From positions 1 through 64,000 of the forward strand of contig NZ_LMQO01000006.1 in assembly GCF_001425385.1 (NCBI RefSeq): DNA of 64,000 nucleotides. The letters run 5' to 3'. Made by a program: the position numbers and the translations under genes. The DNA comes from Sphingomonas sp. Leaf407 (GTDB lineage Bacteria; Pseudomonadota; Alphaproteobacteria; Sphingomonadales; Sphingomonadaceae). The notes below the pieces were generated by a model. The model did no database searches. It worked only from the letters and a program-made list of their open reading frames with translations, and had not been told where the DNA came from. The stretch's first letter is position 1. Every line of letters starts with the position of its first letter. Of the stretch, positions 33,228 through 42,556 are shown piece after piece.

Positions 33228-33273
33228 CCCCCGCATTACGAATGCGATGCTCTACCAACTGAGCTAAAGCGGC
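33198..33273 (-). tRNA. tRNA-Thr(CGT)
   Basis: A 76-nt cloverleaf. The acceptor stem is GCCGCTT with AAGCGGC, the D-arm is GCTCAGTTGGTAGAGC, the anticodon loop is TTCGTAA (anticodon CGT, reading ACG), the T-arm is ACAGGTTCGAGTCCTGT, and the 3' CCA is encoded. It overlaps the last 30 bases of the serine recombinase gene, which reads toward it from the opposite strand. It is complete, so the chromosome keeps a working copy at the island's right border. Confidence 0.95.
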
Positions 33274-33438
33274 GTGGGACGCGGTTGGCGTCCAGGCGGC
33301 GGCGCTTACCAAGGCCGGCGGCGGCTGGCAAGCGGTTCGTGCATGTTTTGGCGGGTCGCCCCCGGCTTTACGGCTCGTTTACCACGGAGGGCGCACAAGG
33401 GGCTGGATCGGGCAGGTTTCGCCCATGGGGACGGTGAG

Positions 33439-34626
33439 ATGGACATGGCGCGCGGACCGGGCGAACAGCGGGGCGAGGACGATCGCGACGGCATCGGCGG
33501 CGAGACGGTCGCGATCGGCACCGACGAGCGCCGGATGCAGGTCCGCGCCTACAACCACTGGATCGCGCTGCTGCGCGGGCAGAGCTGCCCCGCGATCGCC
33601 GATCTCGATCCGGCCGGCATCGCCGATTTCGGCCCGTACAGCGTGCTGCTCGACTTCACGGCAGGCGTGGCTGACCCGGCGATCCGCTTCCTCGGCCATG
33701 CGCTGCGCACCGAATGCGGCGCCAGCGATTCGATCACCCGGTTGAGCGAGGTTCCGGCGCGCTCGCTGCTGTCGCGGCTGACCGACCATTATCTCCAGAT
33801 CATCGCCAATCGCGCGCCGATCGGCTTCGAGGCCGAGTTCACCGGCACGCGCGGCTTTCCGATGATGTATCGCGGCATCCTGATGCCGTTTTCGTCGGAT
33901 GGCGAGGCGATCGACTATCTCTACGGCGTCATCAACTGGAAGGAGGTCGTCGATGCGGCCACCCAGTCGCAGTTGCTCGCCGAACTGGAGGAATCGCGCC
34001 GGGTCACGCCGCGGCCGACGCCGGGAGCCGCCGTGTGGGCCGATGGCCCGAGCGCGGGGCTGAGCGACCTGAGCACCGATGCCGACACGCTGGCCGACCG
34101 GCTCGCCACCGCCCGCACCGCCGCCGACAGCGCGCGGCTGGCCGGGGGCGGCGCGCCCGGTGCGCTGGTCGAGGCGCTGGCGCAGGCGCATGACCTGGTG
34201 ATCGCCGCCGGGCGCGAGCCCGCCGTCTTCGCCGCGCTGCTCGACGATGCGGGGATGCCGCCCGTCACCGACACGCCCGTCGAATCGGTCGCGCGGCTGG
34301 TGTTCGGTGGTGCCCGGCTGGCGGATCATGTCGCGCTGCTCGGGGCTGCGCGGCGGCATGGCGTGGCGGAAGGCGGGTTCGGCGCGTGGGTCGCGGCGCA
34401 TCCGGGCGGCCTGCCGGCACTGGTCGCCGATGCTGCCCCCCCGCCCTCGCCCACCGACCATGCCCGCATGGCGCAGGCGGTCGCGACGGTGCCGATCGCG
34501 CCGGGCGACGACGAGTTCGTGCTGCTGCTCGCGCGCGCCGCCGGCAGCGGATCGGTCGCGGTGCTCGGCCGGGTCGACGGCGATCCGGCAACGCTGACCC
34601 GCGCGATCGCCCAGCTCGCCGCCTGA
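33439..34626 (+). CDS. PAS-domain protein
   Basis: About 395 residues from the ATG at 33439. Residues about 40-180 form a PAS_5-type sensor domain: NHWIALLRGQSCPAIADLDP, FLGHALRTECG, then PIGFEAEFTGTRGFPMMYRG and EAIDYLYGVINWKEV. The rest is Ala/Gly-rich and helical, without kinase or output domains. Family members in alphaproteobacteria bind an unknown ligand and may help regulate nearby metabolism genes. It precedes the glutamate dehydrogenase gene on the same strand with about 160 bp between. It marks the return to core-genome sequence after the tRNA. Confidence 0.75.
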   Translation: MDMARGPGEQRGEDDRDGIGGETVAIGTDERRMQVRAYNHWIALLRGQSCPAIADLDPAGIADFGPYSVLLDFTAGVADPAIRFLGHALRTECGASDSITRLSEVPARSLLSRLTDHYLQIIANRAPIGFEAEFTGTRGFPMMYRGILMPFSSDGEAIDYLYGVINWKEVVDAATQSQLLAELEESRRVTPRPTPGAAVWADGPSAGLSDLSTDADTLADRLATARTAADSARLAGGGAPGALVEALAQAHDLVIAAGREPAVFAALLDDAGMPPVTDTPVESVARLVFGGARLADHVALLGAARRHGVAEGGFGAWVAAHPGGLPALVADAAPPPSPTDHARMAQAVATVPIAPGDDEFVLLLARAAGSGSVAVLGRVDGDPATLTRAIAQLAA

Positions 34627-34788
34627 CGCCGCTATCCGGTTGAATTGGCTGACCCCGGGGTCGCGCCAGCCCCGTATTGCCGGGCGGCCATGACCCGCGC
34701 CTGCGTATTATAATTACCGCAACGCGACATTTTGTTCGCAACTGCCACAAGGGTTGAGCCTGTCATTGTGACGGCGCATAGCGCGGCC

Positions 34789-37700
34789 ATGACACCAAAA
34801 GCCAAGCTCGCCCGCCCGCTGGAAACGCTGCTGGTCGACAGCGCCTTGCCCGGCGAACTCGAAGGTCTCGATGCCGCCGCGCGGAGCGATGCGGCGCAGT
34901 TCGTCGCTGCCACCGCCGCGCATCGCTCGCCCGGCACGGTCAGCGTCGCGCTGGAGACGCTGACCCGGGGTGACGCGCGGCGGATGCGCCTTGCGGTGGT
35001 CAACGACGACATGCCGTTCCTCGTCGATTCGATCGCGGGGACGATCGTAGCGCACGACATCGCGATCGACCGCATCCTCCACCCGGTCGTCAGCGTCACC
35101 CGCGACGCGGCGGGCACGCTGACCGGCATCGATGGCGAGGGCCGCCGCGAATCGATGATCTATATCGAGATGGAGCGCGCCGATGCCCGCGTCCGCCACG
35201 CGCTGATCGCCGAGATCGAACGCAATCTCGACCATGTCCGCGCCGCCGTTATCGACTGGCGGGCGATGCAGGCGGCGATGCAGGGCGATGCCGCGCGGCT
35301 GACCGCGAATGCCGACACCGCCGAAGATGCCGCGCTGCTCGGCTGGTTCCTCGCCGGCAATCTGACACAACTGGCGCACGAACGCTGGTCGCGCGACGGG
35401 GTGGTGTCCGACCGGCTCGGCCTGTCGCGTGCGCGGCTCGACGTGCCGCTGCTCGCCGACGCCTCGCGTAGCCGTGCGATCGAATGGTTCGACGCCGGCA
35501 ACGTCCAGCCGCTGCTGCTCAAGTCGAACTGCATCTCGACCGTTCACCGCCGCGCGCCGATCGACCTGATTCTCGTCCCCGTTCGCGACGGCGAGCGCGT
35601 CACCGGCCTGTCGATCCACGGCGGATTGTGGACCAGCGCCGCGCTCCAGGCCGAACCGGCCGACGTGCCGGTGCTTCGCCGCAACCTCACCGCGCTGCGC
35701 GCCAAGTTCGGCTTCGATCCACAAGGCCATGCCGGCAAGGCGCTGGCACACGCCATCTCGACGCTGCCGCACGACCTGACCACCGCGCTGCATCCCGAAT
35801 CGCTCGAACAACTGGCGCTGACCGCGATGTCGGTCGCCGACCGGCCACGCTCGCGGCTCGTGCTGATCCGCTCGGCGCTGGGGCGGCACCTGTTCGCCTT
35901 CGTCTGGCTGGGGCGTGACGATGTGACGACGCAGCGCCGCCTCGCGATCGGCGACATGCTGGCGCAGGCGGCGAATGCGGCGATCCTCAACTGGTCGATC
36001 GCGATGGAGGATGGCGAGGCGGCGCTGCTGCGCTACGTCCTCGACCTGCGACAGGACGGGCGGATGCCCGATGCCGCCGATCTCGACCGGCGGATCGAAC
36101 GCATGGTGCGCGGCTGGCGCCCGGCGGTCGAGGCGGCGCTGGCCGAGCGCGTGCCCGAAGGGGCGACGCGCATGGCGCTGCGCTTCGCCAACGCCTTTCC
36201 GGCCAACTACCGCAACTCGAATCTCCCTGAGGAAGCGGCCCGCGACATCGTCCGCGTGGCGGGGCTGACCGATGCCGGGGCACGCTCGGTCCGCATCATC
36301 GGCGGCGAGGGGCAGGCGCTGCGCATCAAGGTCTATCGTCGCGGCGGCGCGCTGGCGCTGTCGGACGCGGTGCCGGTGTTCGAGAACTTCGGCTTCCGCG
36401 TGGTCGAGGAACTGCCGACCCGGCTGGAGGACGACGAGAAAAGCTATATCCACGACTTCGAGGTCGCGCTGACTTCGGGCGGGCAGCCGCGCTTCGACTA
36501 TACCACGGTCGAACATGCGATCGAGGCGGTGCTGGAGAACCGCGCCGAGAACGACGCCTTCAACCGGCTGACCGTCGAGGCGGGAATCGCGCCTGCCGCC
36601 GTCGTGCTGCTGCGCGCATGGTTCCGCTATCTGCGCCAGACCGGGGTCAGCTACAGCCTTGCCACCGTGGTCGACGCGCTGCGCCGCGCACCCGGAGTCG
36701 CCACCGCGCTGATCGAGCGGTTCAACGCCGCGCACGACCCGTCGCGCGCCGACCGGGAGGCGGCGATCGCCGCCGCCGACGCCGCGATCGAGGCCGGGCT
36801 CGACGCCGTCTCGGCGATCGACGACGACCGTATCCTGCGCAGCTATCGCGGGGTGGTGGCGGCGACGCTGCGCACCAACGCCTTCGCACCCGCCGCCGCC
36901 GAAGCGCTCGCCTTCAAGCTCGACAGCGCGAAAGTGCCCGGCCTGCCCAAGCCGCTGCCGTGGCGCGAGGTTTTCGTTTACAGCCCCCGGGTCGAGGGCA
37001 TCCACCTGCGCGCCGGCCCGGTCGCGCGCGGCGGCCTGCGCTGGTCCGACCGGCGCGACGATTTCCGCACCGAAATCCTGGGACTAATGAAGGCGCAGCG
37101 CGTCAAGAACGCGGTGATCGTGCCGACCGGGGCCAAGGGCGGTTTCTACCCCAAGCAACTCCCCACCCCCACCAACCGCGACGCATGGATGGCGGAGGGG
37201 ACCGAAAGCTACCGCATCTTCATCCGCACGCTGTTGTCGATCACCGACAACATCGTCGACGGCAAGGTAGTGCATCCCGAGCAGGTGACGCTCCTCGACG
37301 GCGAGGACCCGTATTTCGTCGTCGCCGCCGACAAGGGCACCGCGACGTTCAGCGACGTGGCCAATGCGCTGGCGCTCGAACGCGGCTTCTGGCTGGGCGA
37401 CGCCTTCGCCAGCGGCGGCAGCGTCGGCTATGACCACAAGGCGATGGGCATCACCGCCAAGGGCGGATGGATCTCGGTCCAGCGCCACTTCCTCGAACTA
37501 GGCACCGATGTGCAGACCCAGCCGATCGACGTGGTCGGCTGCGGCGACATGTCGGGCGACGTGTTCGGCAACGGCATGCTCTTGTCGAAGGCGATCCGGC
37601 TGAAGGCGGCGTTCGATCATCGCCACATCTTCCTCGACCCCGCGCCCGATGCGGCGGCAAGCTGGACCGAACGCGACCGACTGTTCGCCCTGCCCCGGTC

Positions 37701-39402
37701 GAGCTGGGCCGATTACGATCCCTCGCTGATTTCGGACGGCGGCGGCGTGTTCCCGCGCACCGCCAAGACGATTCCCCTCACCGACCCCGTCCGCGCGATG
37801 CTGGGGGTGAGCGAGCGCGAGATGGAGCCGACCGCGCTGATTGCGGCGATCCTGCGCGCGCCCGTCGACCTGATCTGGTTCGGCGGCATCGGCACCTATG
37901 TGAAGGACCGCGCCGAGAGCCATCTGGACGTGGGCGATCCCGCCAACGACCGGATTCGCGTCGACGCGCAGACGCTGCGCGCCAAGGCGATCGGCGAAGG
38001 CGCGAACCTTGGCGTCACCCAGGCGGCGCGCATCGCGTTCTCGCTGAACGGCGGGCGGATCAACACCGACTTCATCGACAATTCGGCCGGAGTTGATTGT
38101 TCGGACAACGAGGTCAACATCAAGATCGCGCTCAACCGCGAAGTGATCGAGGGCCGCCTCGCGCTCGACGATCGCAACGCGCTGCTGGCGCGGATGACCG
38201 ACGACGTCGCGCATCTGGTGCTGGAGGACAACCGGCTCCAGACGCTGGCGCTCTCAGTCATGGAGAATGACGGACCCGTCGCGGTGCCGAGCTATGTCCG
38301 CGTCATCGAGATGCTGGAGGCGGCGGGCAAGCTCGACCGAGTGGTCGAGGGGCTGAGCGGCAACGACGACTATATCCGCCGCGCGCAGGACGGCCTCGGC
38401 CTCACCCGCCCCGAACTGGCGGTGCTGCTCGCGAGTGTAAAATTGGCGCTACAGGACGCGATCGAACACGCGCCGATCGCGACCGACGACGACATGACCG
38501 GCGACCTGCTCGCCGCCTTCCCCACCGAGATGCGCGAGACGCAGCAAAAGGCGATCCTGTCGCACCGGCTGCGCGGAGAAATCGTCGCAACCAAGCTCGC
38601 CAACCGCATCGTCAACCGGCTGGGCGTACTCCACGTCTATGAACTGGCCGAGGAAGAAGGCGCGGCGCTGGCCGACATCGCGGCGATGTTCGTCGCCGCC
38701 GAGCGGCTGTTCGACATCGACGCGCTCTACGACCGGATCGAGGGGGCCGACATTCCCGAACGCGCGCGCATCGCGCTGCTCGATGAAGTAGCCGTCGGCA
38801 TGCGCTCGCAGATCGCCGATCTGCTGCGCGCCTTTCCGGCGGGCACCAGCGCGGCGGAAGCGGTTGCGCATCTCGCCAAGGGGGTCGCCAGCCTCGCCAC
38901 CCAGGCCAAGGCGCTGCTGCGTGCCGAAGCCGCGCAACAGCGCGACCGGATCGCCGGCGTGTTGCAGGATGCCGGTGCCCCGCAGGATCTGGCGGGACAG
39001 GTCGTGCGGCTGTTCGAGCTCGATGGCGCGGTCGGCCTCGCCGATCTCGGCCGCCGGTTGAAGCTGGACGAGACGAAGCTGACGCAGGCGTTCACCCATC
39101 TCGGCTTCGCGCTGGGGCTCGACTGGGCGCAGGCGGTGGCGGCGCGCATCCAGACCGGCGATCCATGGGAACGGCTGCTGATCGCCGGCCTCGCCCGCGA
39201 TTTCCAGCAGTTGCGCTTCGATTTCCTCGGCCGGCGCGCGGGCAAGGACCCGCAGGCGGCGGTCGAGGCATGGCTCACCGCCAATGCCCCGCGCGTCGCG
39301 CAGTTCGCTGCCCTCGTCCACCGCGCGCGGCAGGCGCCGGTACCGGGTGCTGCGATGCTCGCGCAGATCGCGGGACAGGCGCGGGTGTTGCTCGGCCGCT
39401 GA
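34789..39402 (+). CDS. NAD-specific glutamate dehydrogenase, large (180-kDa) type
   Basis: About 1,537 residues, in the range of the large NAD-GDH family (about 1,600; called GdhB in Pseudomonas and GdhZ in Caulobacter). It oxidises glutamate to 2-oxoglutarate and ammonium, feeding the TCA cycle. The N-terminal 700 residues are regulatory ACT-like modules. The catalytic part has GGLRWSDRRDDFRTEILGLM, KAQRVKNAVIVPTGAKGGFY, GCGDMSGDVFGNGMLLS and the nucleotide-binding GEGANLGVTQAARI. The ATG at 34789 is chosen by alignment to the usual start; no clear ribosome site is seen. It is one intact reading frame, with opposite-strand readings being shadows. Confidence 0.95.
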   Translation: MTPKAKLARPLETLLVDSALPGELEGLDAAARSDAAQFVAATAAHRSPGTVSVALETLTRGDARRMRLAVVNDDMPFLVDSIAGTIVAHDIAIDRILHPVVSVTRDAAGTLTGIDGEGRRESMIYIEMERADARVRHALIAEIERNLDHVRAAVIDWRAMQAAMQGDAARLTANADTAEDAALLGWFLAGNLTQLAHERWSRDGVVSDRLGLSRARLDVPLLADASRSRAIEWFDAGNVQPLLLKSNCISTVHRRAPIDLILVPVRDGERVTGLSIHGGLWTSAALQAEPADVPVLRRNLTALRAKFGFDPQGHAGKALAHAISTLPHDLTTALHPESLEQLALTAMSVADRPRSRLVLIRSALGRHLFAFVWLGRDDVTTQRRLAIGDMLAQAANAAILNWSIAMEDGEAALLRYVLDLRQDGRMPDAADLDRRIERMVRGWRPAVEAALAERVPEGATRMALRFANAFPANYRNSNLPEEAARDIVRVAGLTDAGARSVRIIGGEGQALRIKVYRRGGALALSDAVPVFENFGFRVVEELPTRLEDDEKSYIHDFEVALTSGGQPRFDYTTVEHAIEAVLENRAENDAFNRLTVEAGIAPAAVVLLRAWFRYLRQTGVSYSLATVVDALRRAPGVATALIERFNAAHDPSRADREAAIAAADAAIEAGLDAVSAIDDDRILRSYRGVVAATLRTNAFAPAAAEALAFKLDSAKVPGLPKPLPWREVFVYSPRVEGIHLRAGPVARGGLRWSDRRDDFRTEILGLMKAQRVKNAVIVPTGAKGGFYPKQLPTPTNRDAWMAEGTESYRIFIRTLLSITDNIVDGKVVHPEQVTLLDGEDPYFVVAADKGTATFSDVANALALERGFWLGDAFASGGSVGYDHKAMGITAKGGWISVQRHFLELGTDVQTQPIDVVGCGDMSGDVFGNGMLLSKAIRLKAAFDHRHIFLDPAPDAAASWTERDRLFALPRSSWADYDPSLISDGGGVFPRTAKTIPLTDPVRAMLGVSEREMEPTALIAAILRAPVDLIWFGGIGTYVKDRAESHLDVGDPANDRIRVDAQTLRAKAIGEGANLGVTQAARIAFSLNGGRINTDFIDNSAGVDCSDNEVNIKIALNREVIEGRLALDDRNALLARMTDDVAHLVLEDNRLQTLALSVMENDGPVAVPSYVRVIEMLEAAGKLDRVVEGLSGNDDYIRRAQDGLGLTRPELAVLLASVKLALQDAIEHAPIATDDDMTGDLLAAFPTEMRETQQKAILSHRLRGEIVATKLANRIVNRLGVLHVYELAEEEGAALADIAAMFVAAERLFDIDALYDRIEGADIPERARIALLDEVAVGMRSQIADLLRAFPAGTSAAEAVAHLAKGVASLATQAKALLRAEAAQQRDRIAGVLQDAGAPQDLAGQVVRLFELDGAVGLADLGRRLKLDETKLTQAFTHLGFALGLDWAQAVAARIQTGDPWERLLIAGLARDFQQLRFDFLGRRAGKDPQAAVEAWLTANAPRVAQFAALVHRARQAPVPGAAMLAQIAGQARVLLGR

Positions 39403-39471
39403 TCGCTACCGTACCCGGCCGTTGCGGCACGGCGGTGCTTTTCCCACATGGGCGATTCGAAAGGATCGCCC

Positions 39472-39957
39472 ATGTTGCTCGATCGTCGTCGCCTGCTCGA
39501 ACTCACCACTCTGACCGGCCTTGCCGCACTGATCGGTTGCGCGCCGGGCGAAAGCGCGGCCGCGCCGAACTTTCCGCTCAAGCTGACCGACGCCCAGTGG
39601 AAGGCGCGGCTGACCCCGGCGCAATATGCGATCCTGCGGCAGGAGGGGACCGAGCGGCCGTACAGCAGCCCGCTCAACAAGGAAAAGCGCGCCGGCATCT
39701 TCGCCTGCGCCGGCTGCACCCGCCCGCTGTTCAGCTCGAAGACCAAATTCGAGAGCGGCACCGGCTGGCCAAGCTTTTATGCACCGCTGAACGGCGCGGT
39801 CGTAGACCGGACCGACCGCTCGCTGATGATGAGTCGCACCGAAGTGCTGTGCAGCCGCTGCGGCGGGCATCTCGGCCATGTGTTCGACGACGGCCCGCCG
39901 CCGACCGGCAAACGCTACTGCATGAACGGCGATGCGATGACGTTCCGCGCGGCCTGA
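39472..39957 (+). CDS. msrB: Peptide-methionine (R)-S-oxide reductase, exported lipoprotein-like form
   Basis: About 161 residues. The MsrB core is complete: two CxxC zinc pairs (CAGC and CSRC), FESGTGWPSF, GHLGHVFDDGP and the catalytic Cys in RYCMNGDAM. It reduces methionine-R-sulfoxide in proteins. The N-terminus has RRRLLELTTLTGLAALIGCAP, a twin-arginine-like motif followed by a lipobox, so the enzyme probably acts in the periplasm on the inner-membrane face. AAAGGA lies 7 bp before the ATG at 39472, which favours it over the ATG 24 bp upstream. Confidence 0.9.
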   Translation: MLLDRRRLLELTTLTGLAALIGCAPGESAAAPNFPLKLTDAQWKARLTPAQYAILRQEGTERPYSSPLNKEKRAGIFACAGCTRPLFSSKTKFESGTGWPSFYAPLNGAVVDRTDRSLMMSRTEVLCSRCGGHLGHVFDDGPPPTGKRYCMNGDAMTFRAA

Positions 39958-39965
39958 CCCGGCCC

Positions 39966-40064
39966 TTCGTCATCCCCGCGCAGGCGGGGATCCATACACG
40001 CCGACGTTCCGGCTGGACTCGAAACGGTAGCGTCTATGGGTTCCCGCCTTCGCGGGAACGACGA
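39966..40064. repeat. Paired REP-like palindromes (family A)
   Basis: Two palindromic units face each other: CATCCCCGCGCAGGCGGGGA and GGTTCCCGCCTTCGCGGGAA, with ATCCATACAC and TCTATGG on their inner sides. The same pair in reverse orientation lies at 55019-55114. This is a common sphingomonad intergenic repeat, probably spread by a REP-associated transposase. Confidence 0.8.
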
Positions 40065-40090
40065 TCGCTGGAGGCTATGCCCAAAACGCA

Positions 40091-40128
40091 AACCGGCCCG
40101 GCGCTCTGGGGGAAGCGCCGGGCCGGTT
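40091..40128. terminator. Rho-independent-type hairpin after the CHAP gene
   Basis: A perfect 15-bp stem (AACCGGCCCGGCGCT with AGCGCCGGGCCGGTT) has an 8-base loop and lies 19 bp beyond the CHAP gene stop. On the minus strand it is followed by TGCGTTTTGG, a short T-rich tail. It may also stop transcription coming from msrB. Confidence 0.75.
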
Positions 40129-40147
40129 CTGCCGTCGAAGCGGATAC

Positions 40148-40756
40148 TTACTTGAGCGCCGCGACTTCCCGGTCGAGCGCGCCATGACCGGTCGGCAGCG
40201 CACGGGCGACCTGCACCGGCGCGACCGAGGCGACGACCACCGTCGTCACCGGCTGCGCCTTGGCGATCACCAGCGGTGCGTCGAACGGGCTGACCTGCGG
40301 CGCATGGCCCGAATAGATGAAGCCGTTGGTCGGATAGGACGAGGTGCCGAGGCCACCGAGCGGGCCGAACCATACCTTCACCTGGCTCCAGTCGCCCGCC
40401 GCCGACACGTCCACCGCGCGCACGTCGCGCTCGATGCCGCCGCGACGCGACCAGTTGGCATGGGTGAGCAGCACTTCACGCGCGCTGACGATCTTCGACA
40501 CCATCGCGACATGGCCCAGACGCATCCGTGACGTCGCGGCGAACGACAGGACCGACCCTTCCTTCGGGGCATGGCCACGCTCGTACTTGCCGGCGGCCTG
40601 GTTCCACCAGGTATGGGCGTTGCCGAAAATCTCGACGCCCGAGATTTCGCGGGCATAGGGGGCGCACTGCCAGAAACGGGCCTGCGCCGGAGCCACCATC
40701 GTCAGGGCGCACAACACCATCAGCGCGAAACGCGCTGCGAAACCACCAAAACTCAT
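40148..40756 (-). CDS. Exported CHAP-domain peptidoglycan hydrolase
   Basis: About 202 residues from the ATG at 40756, which has GGGGGTC just upstream. A signal peptide (FALMVLCALTMVAPAQA) precedes a CHAP domain: QCAPYAREISGVEIFGNAHT (catalytic Cys), TWWNQAAGKY, GSVLSFAATSRMRLGHVAMV (catalytic His in GHVAMV) and LLTHANW. CHAP enzymes cleave peptide bonds in peptidoglycan as amidases or endopeptidases. The C-terminal 50 residues are a Val/Ala-rich linker. Alone on its strand, it is a common small gene of sphingomonads. The exact bond cut is unknown. Confidence 0.85.
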   Translation of the reverse strand: MSFGGFAARFALMVLCALTMVAPAQARFWQCAPYAREISGVEIFGNAHTWWNQAAGKYERGHAPKEGSVLSFAATSRMRLGHVAMVSKIVSAREVLLTHANWSRRGGIERDVRAVDVSAAGDWSQVKVWFGPLGGLGTSSYPTNGFIYSGHAPQVSPFDAPLVIAKAQPVTTVVVASVAPVQVARALPTGHGALDREVAALK

Positions 40757-41134
40757 CTGACCCCCAGGCCCCAATTACGCTGTGAGCGGTACCAAGCAGG
40801 GTTTTCTTCGCTCGGGAACCCCGGCAACGACTCGACCGGAACCTTTTCCGACGAAGCGTGTTTGCGCGGCGATGACCGGCGGTTGGTCGACGGATCAGGG
40901 CCGTGTCGCCGTCCGTTCATCGCCCGGACAGGCTGCCCGACGACGCCCTGGTCGATTCGGGGACAACGCTTTGCGCGCACCGGTCAAATGCGACGAACCG
41001 CATGACGGAATTGTTGCAATGCAGCAGCGTCCATGTTCGGATGTGTCGCGGGACGTTGCCCGAACGGTTCGTTCAGCAAGCTGTTAACCAGTTTCGGGCA
41101 ATCTCCTGTCGGTTAATCCGGGGTGGGAGTTTGG
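40757..41134. other. Divergent intergenic region, no gene seen
   Basis: This gap carries the promoters of the CHAP gene (left) and of the unknown gene at 41135 (right). No hairpin with terminator form, RNA gene or repeat stands out. GTTAACCAGTTTCG and TCGGTTAATCCGG near the right end are the only AT-rich patches that could be promoter elements. Confidence 0.4.
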
Positions 41135-41689
41135 ATGATGGCGACTGCACGCAAACCGGCCGAAGGCGCGATGACGCTGGCGGAAATGAAGGAATTCGCG
41201 GGCTTCTCGTCCGCCACGCAACGGTATATCCGCCGCGCGCTCGACGTCGGGCTGGACCGCGACGATGCGATGAAGCGCTGGTCGCGCGACGTGGTGGAGG
41301 CGGCCAGCATTCGCGCGCAGGCCCGCGTCTATGACCGGTTGCCCGACATTCGCGCCTGCATCCCCGACGACAGCGGGCTCGACGCGATCGAACCGTTCAT
41401 GACGCCGCTGCTGCTCGTCACCGCCTTCGATCTGGGACAGGGGCGGCTGACCACCTTCGGCGCCTATCGCTTCCTTTACGAACGGCTGGTCGGCGCCGAG
41501 GCGCGGCCATGGCTGCCCGCCGCGTTCTGCGCGTCGGCGGCGCTGCCGCACCTGCACCCCGAACTGCGCCGCAAGCTGCTCCAGTCGCTCAGCGAAGCCG
41601 CCGCCACCGCCTCGGGCTGGTCGCTGCGGCAGCCGGTGTTCTATCCGGCATGGGTCGAAAAGGTCGAGGCCAGCGCGCCGATGCACTGA
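41135..41689 (+). CDS. Hypothetical protein conserved in sphingomonads
   Basis: About 184 residues; ATG at 41135 or 41138, with GGGTGGGAG upstream. It is helical, with MTLAEMKEFAGFSSATQRYI near the start and a conserved-looking core IEPFMTPLLLVTAFDLGQGR. No signal peptide is seen. Gene-like codon use is strong. The function is not known to me. Confidence 0.65.
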   Translation: MMATARKPAEGAMTLAEMKEFAGFSSATQRYIRRALDVGLDRDDAMKRWSRDVVEAASIRAQARVYDRLPDIRACIPDDSGLDAIEPFMTPLLLVTAFDLGQGRLTTFGAYRFLYERLVGAEARPWLPAAFCASAALPHLHPELRRKLLQSLSEAAATASGWSLRQPVFYPAWVEKVEASAPMH

Positions 41690-41696
41690 GCAACAT

Positions 41697-41812
41697 ATTA
41701 CTCCCCTCCCTGACAAGGGAGGGGCTGGGGGTGGGTCGGCCCGCGAGGAAGCGTACCAGCGCCCCCGAAACCGACCCACCCCCGCCCCCTCCCTGTCAGG
41801 GAGGGGAGAGTT
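41697..41812. repeat. Long inverted repeat (REP family B)
   Basis: CTCCCCTCCCTGACAAGGGA, followed by GGGGCTGGGGGTGGGTCGG, is mirrored by CCGACCCACCCCCGCCCCCT and CCCTGTCAGGGAGGGGAG, about 40 bp apart. The two outer palindromes (CCCTCCCTGACAAGGGAGGG type) can fold separately. A related unit lies at 50842-50945. It may end transcription of both convergent neighbours. Confidence 0.8.
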
Positions 41813-41815
41813 ACC

Positions 41816-42556
41816 TCACCGACACGCACCGCCCATTCCGCGACTGGCCTGGTCGAAATGGAAATGGTCGCGGTGCGCCGCATTGTAATCGGGCGACAGC
41901 ACGGTCGAGAACACGCCACATGCCCCGTCGCGCACGTCGCGCAGGAACGCCGCCTTGTCGGCGTCCGCCTTGCCCTGCCCGGCGGTCCAATCGCTGACCA
42001 CGCTGATCCGCCGCCCATCCTCCAGCACGAACGCGGCAATATCCAGAGCGTTGGCGGTCGAATGTTCGCTGAACGCCCCCGAATCGCGGCCATAGAGCCG
42101 GCGACAGCTATAGCTGCCGAAATGCTCGATCCGCGTGACGCCGCTGCCAAAGCGCGCCTGTGCGGCGGGCTGTACCACCTGCCATTCCCATAGCGCCAGC
42201 GCGGCGGCGACGCGGCACGACACGCCAACCCCGGCCGGGGCATAGGCAAGGTCGCGCGATCCCCCGGCGTTCAGCCGCACCGCATCGTCATAGCCGCATT
42301 GCGCCCCGCCATCGCGCGGCGGCAGTGCGGTATAGCGCACCCCCGCCGCATCCAGCAGCGCGCGACATCCAGCGAAATCATCCTTCAAACCGCCGATCTT
42401 GGAGCGGGTGAACATGCCGATCGGCTGCGACAGGTCGAGCGGGGTCCATGGCACGTCCTGCGGCCGGCTGCGCACAAAGGCGTAGAGCGCGAAGCCGATC
42501 GCCACCAGCACCGCCAGCCAGACAAGCGTGCGGACACCGGCCGAAAGCGCCTTCAC
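41816..42556 (-). CDS. Extensin-like family protein, membrane anchored
   Basis: About 246 residues. The N-terminal membrane segment (LVWLAVLVAIGFALYAFV) is followed by the extensin-like C-terminal domain: YDDAVRLNAG, VGVSCRVAAALALWEWQVVQ, HFGSYSCRRLYG, FSEHSTANALDIAAFVL and HRDHFHFDQ. The His/Asp set resembles that of D-Ala-D-Ala peptidases of the M15 type, so a periplasmic peptidoglycan role is likely. The start GTG at 42556 overlaps the NUDIX stop by 4 bp (GTGA), so the two are coupled. Confidence 0.85.
   Translation of the reverse strand: MKALSAGVRTLVWLAVLVAIGFALYAFVRSRPQDVPWTPLDLSQPIGMFTRSKIGGLKDDFAGCRALLDAAGVRYTALPPRDGGAQCGYDDAVRLNAGGSRDLAYAPAGVGVSCRVAAALALWEWQVVQPAAQARFGSGVTRIEHFGSYSCRRLYGRDSGAFSEHSTANALDIAAFVLEDGRRISVVSDWTAGQGKADADKAAFLRDVRDGACGVFSTVLSPDYNAAHRDHFHFDQASRGMGGACR

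Noticed and set aside
22905..33273. Self-transmissible conjugative element
   Set aside because: No VirB/Tra secretion genes or coupling protein were seen, only a relaxase, so it is called mobilizable at most.
34714..37005. 763-residue open frame opposite the glutamate dehydrogenase
   Set aside because: It is rich in Arg, Asp, His and Gln with no domain, and mirrors a certain gene. High-GC antisense shadow.
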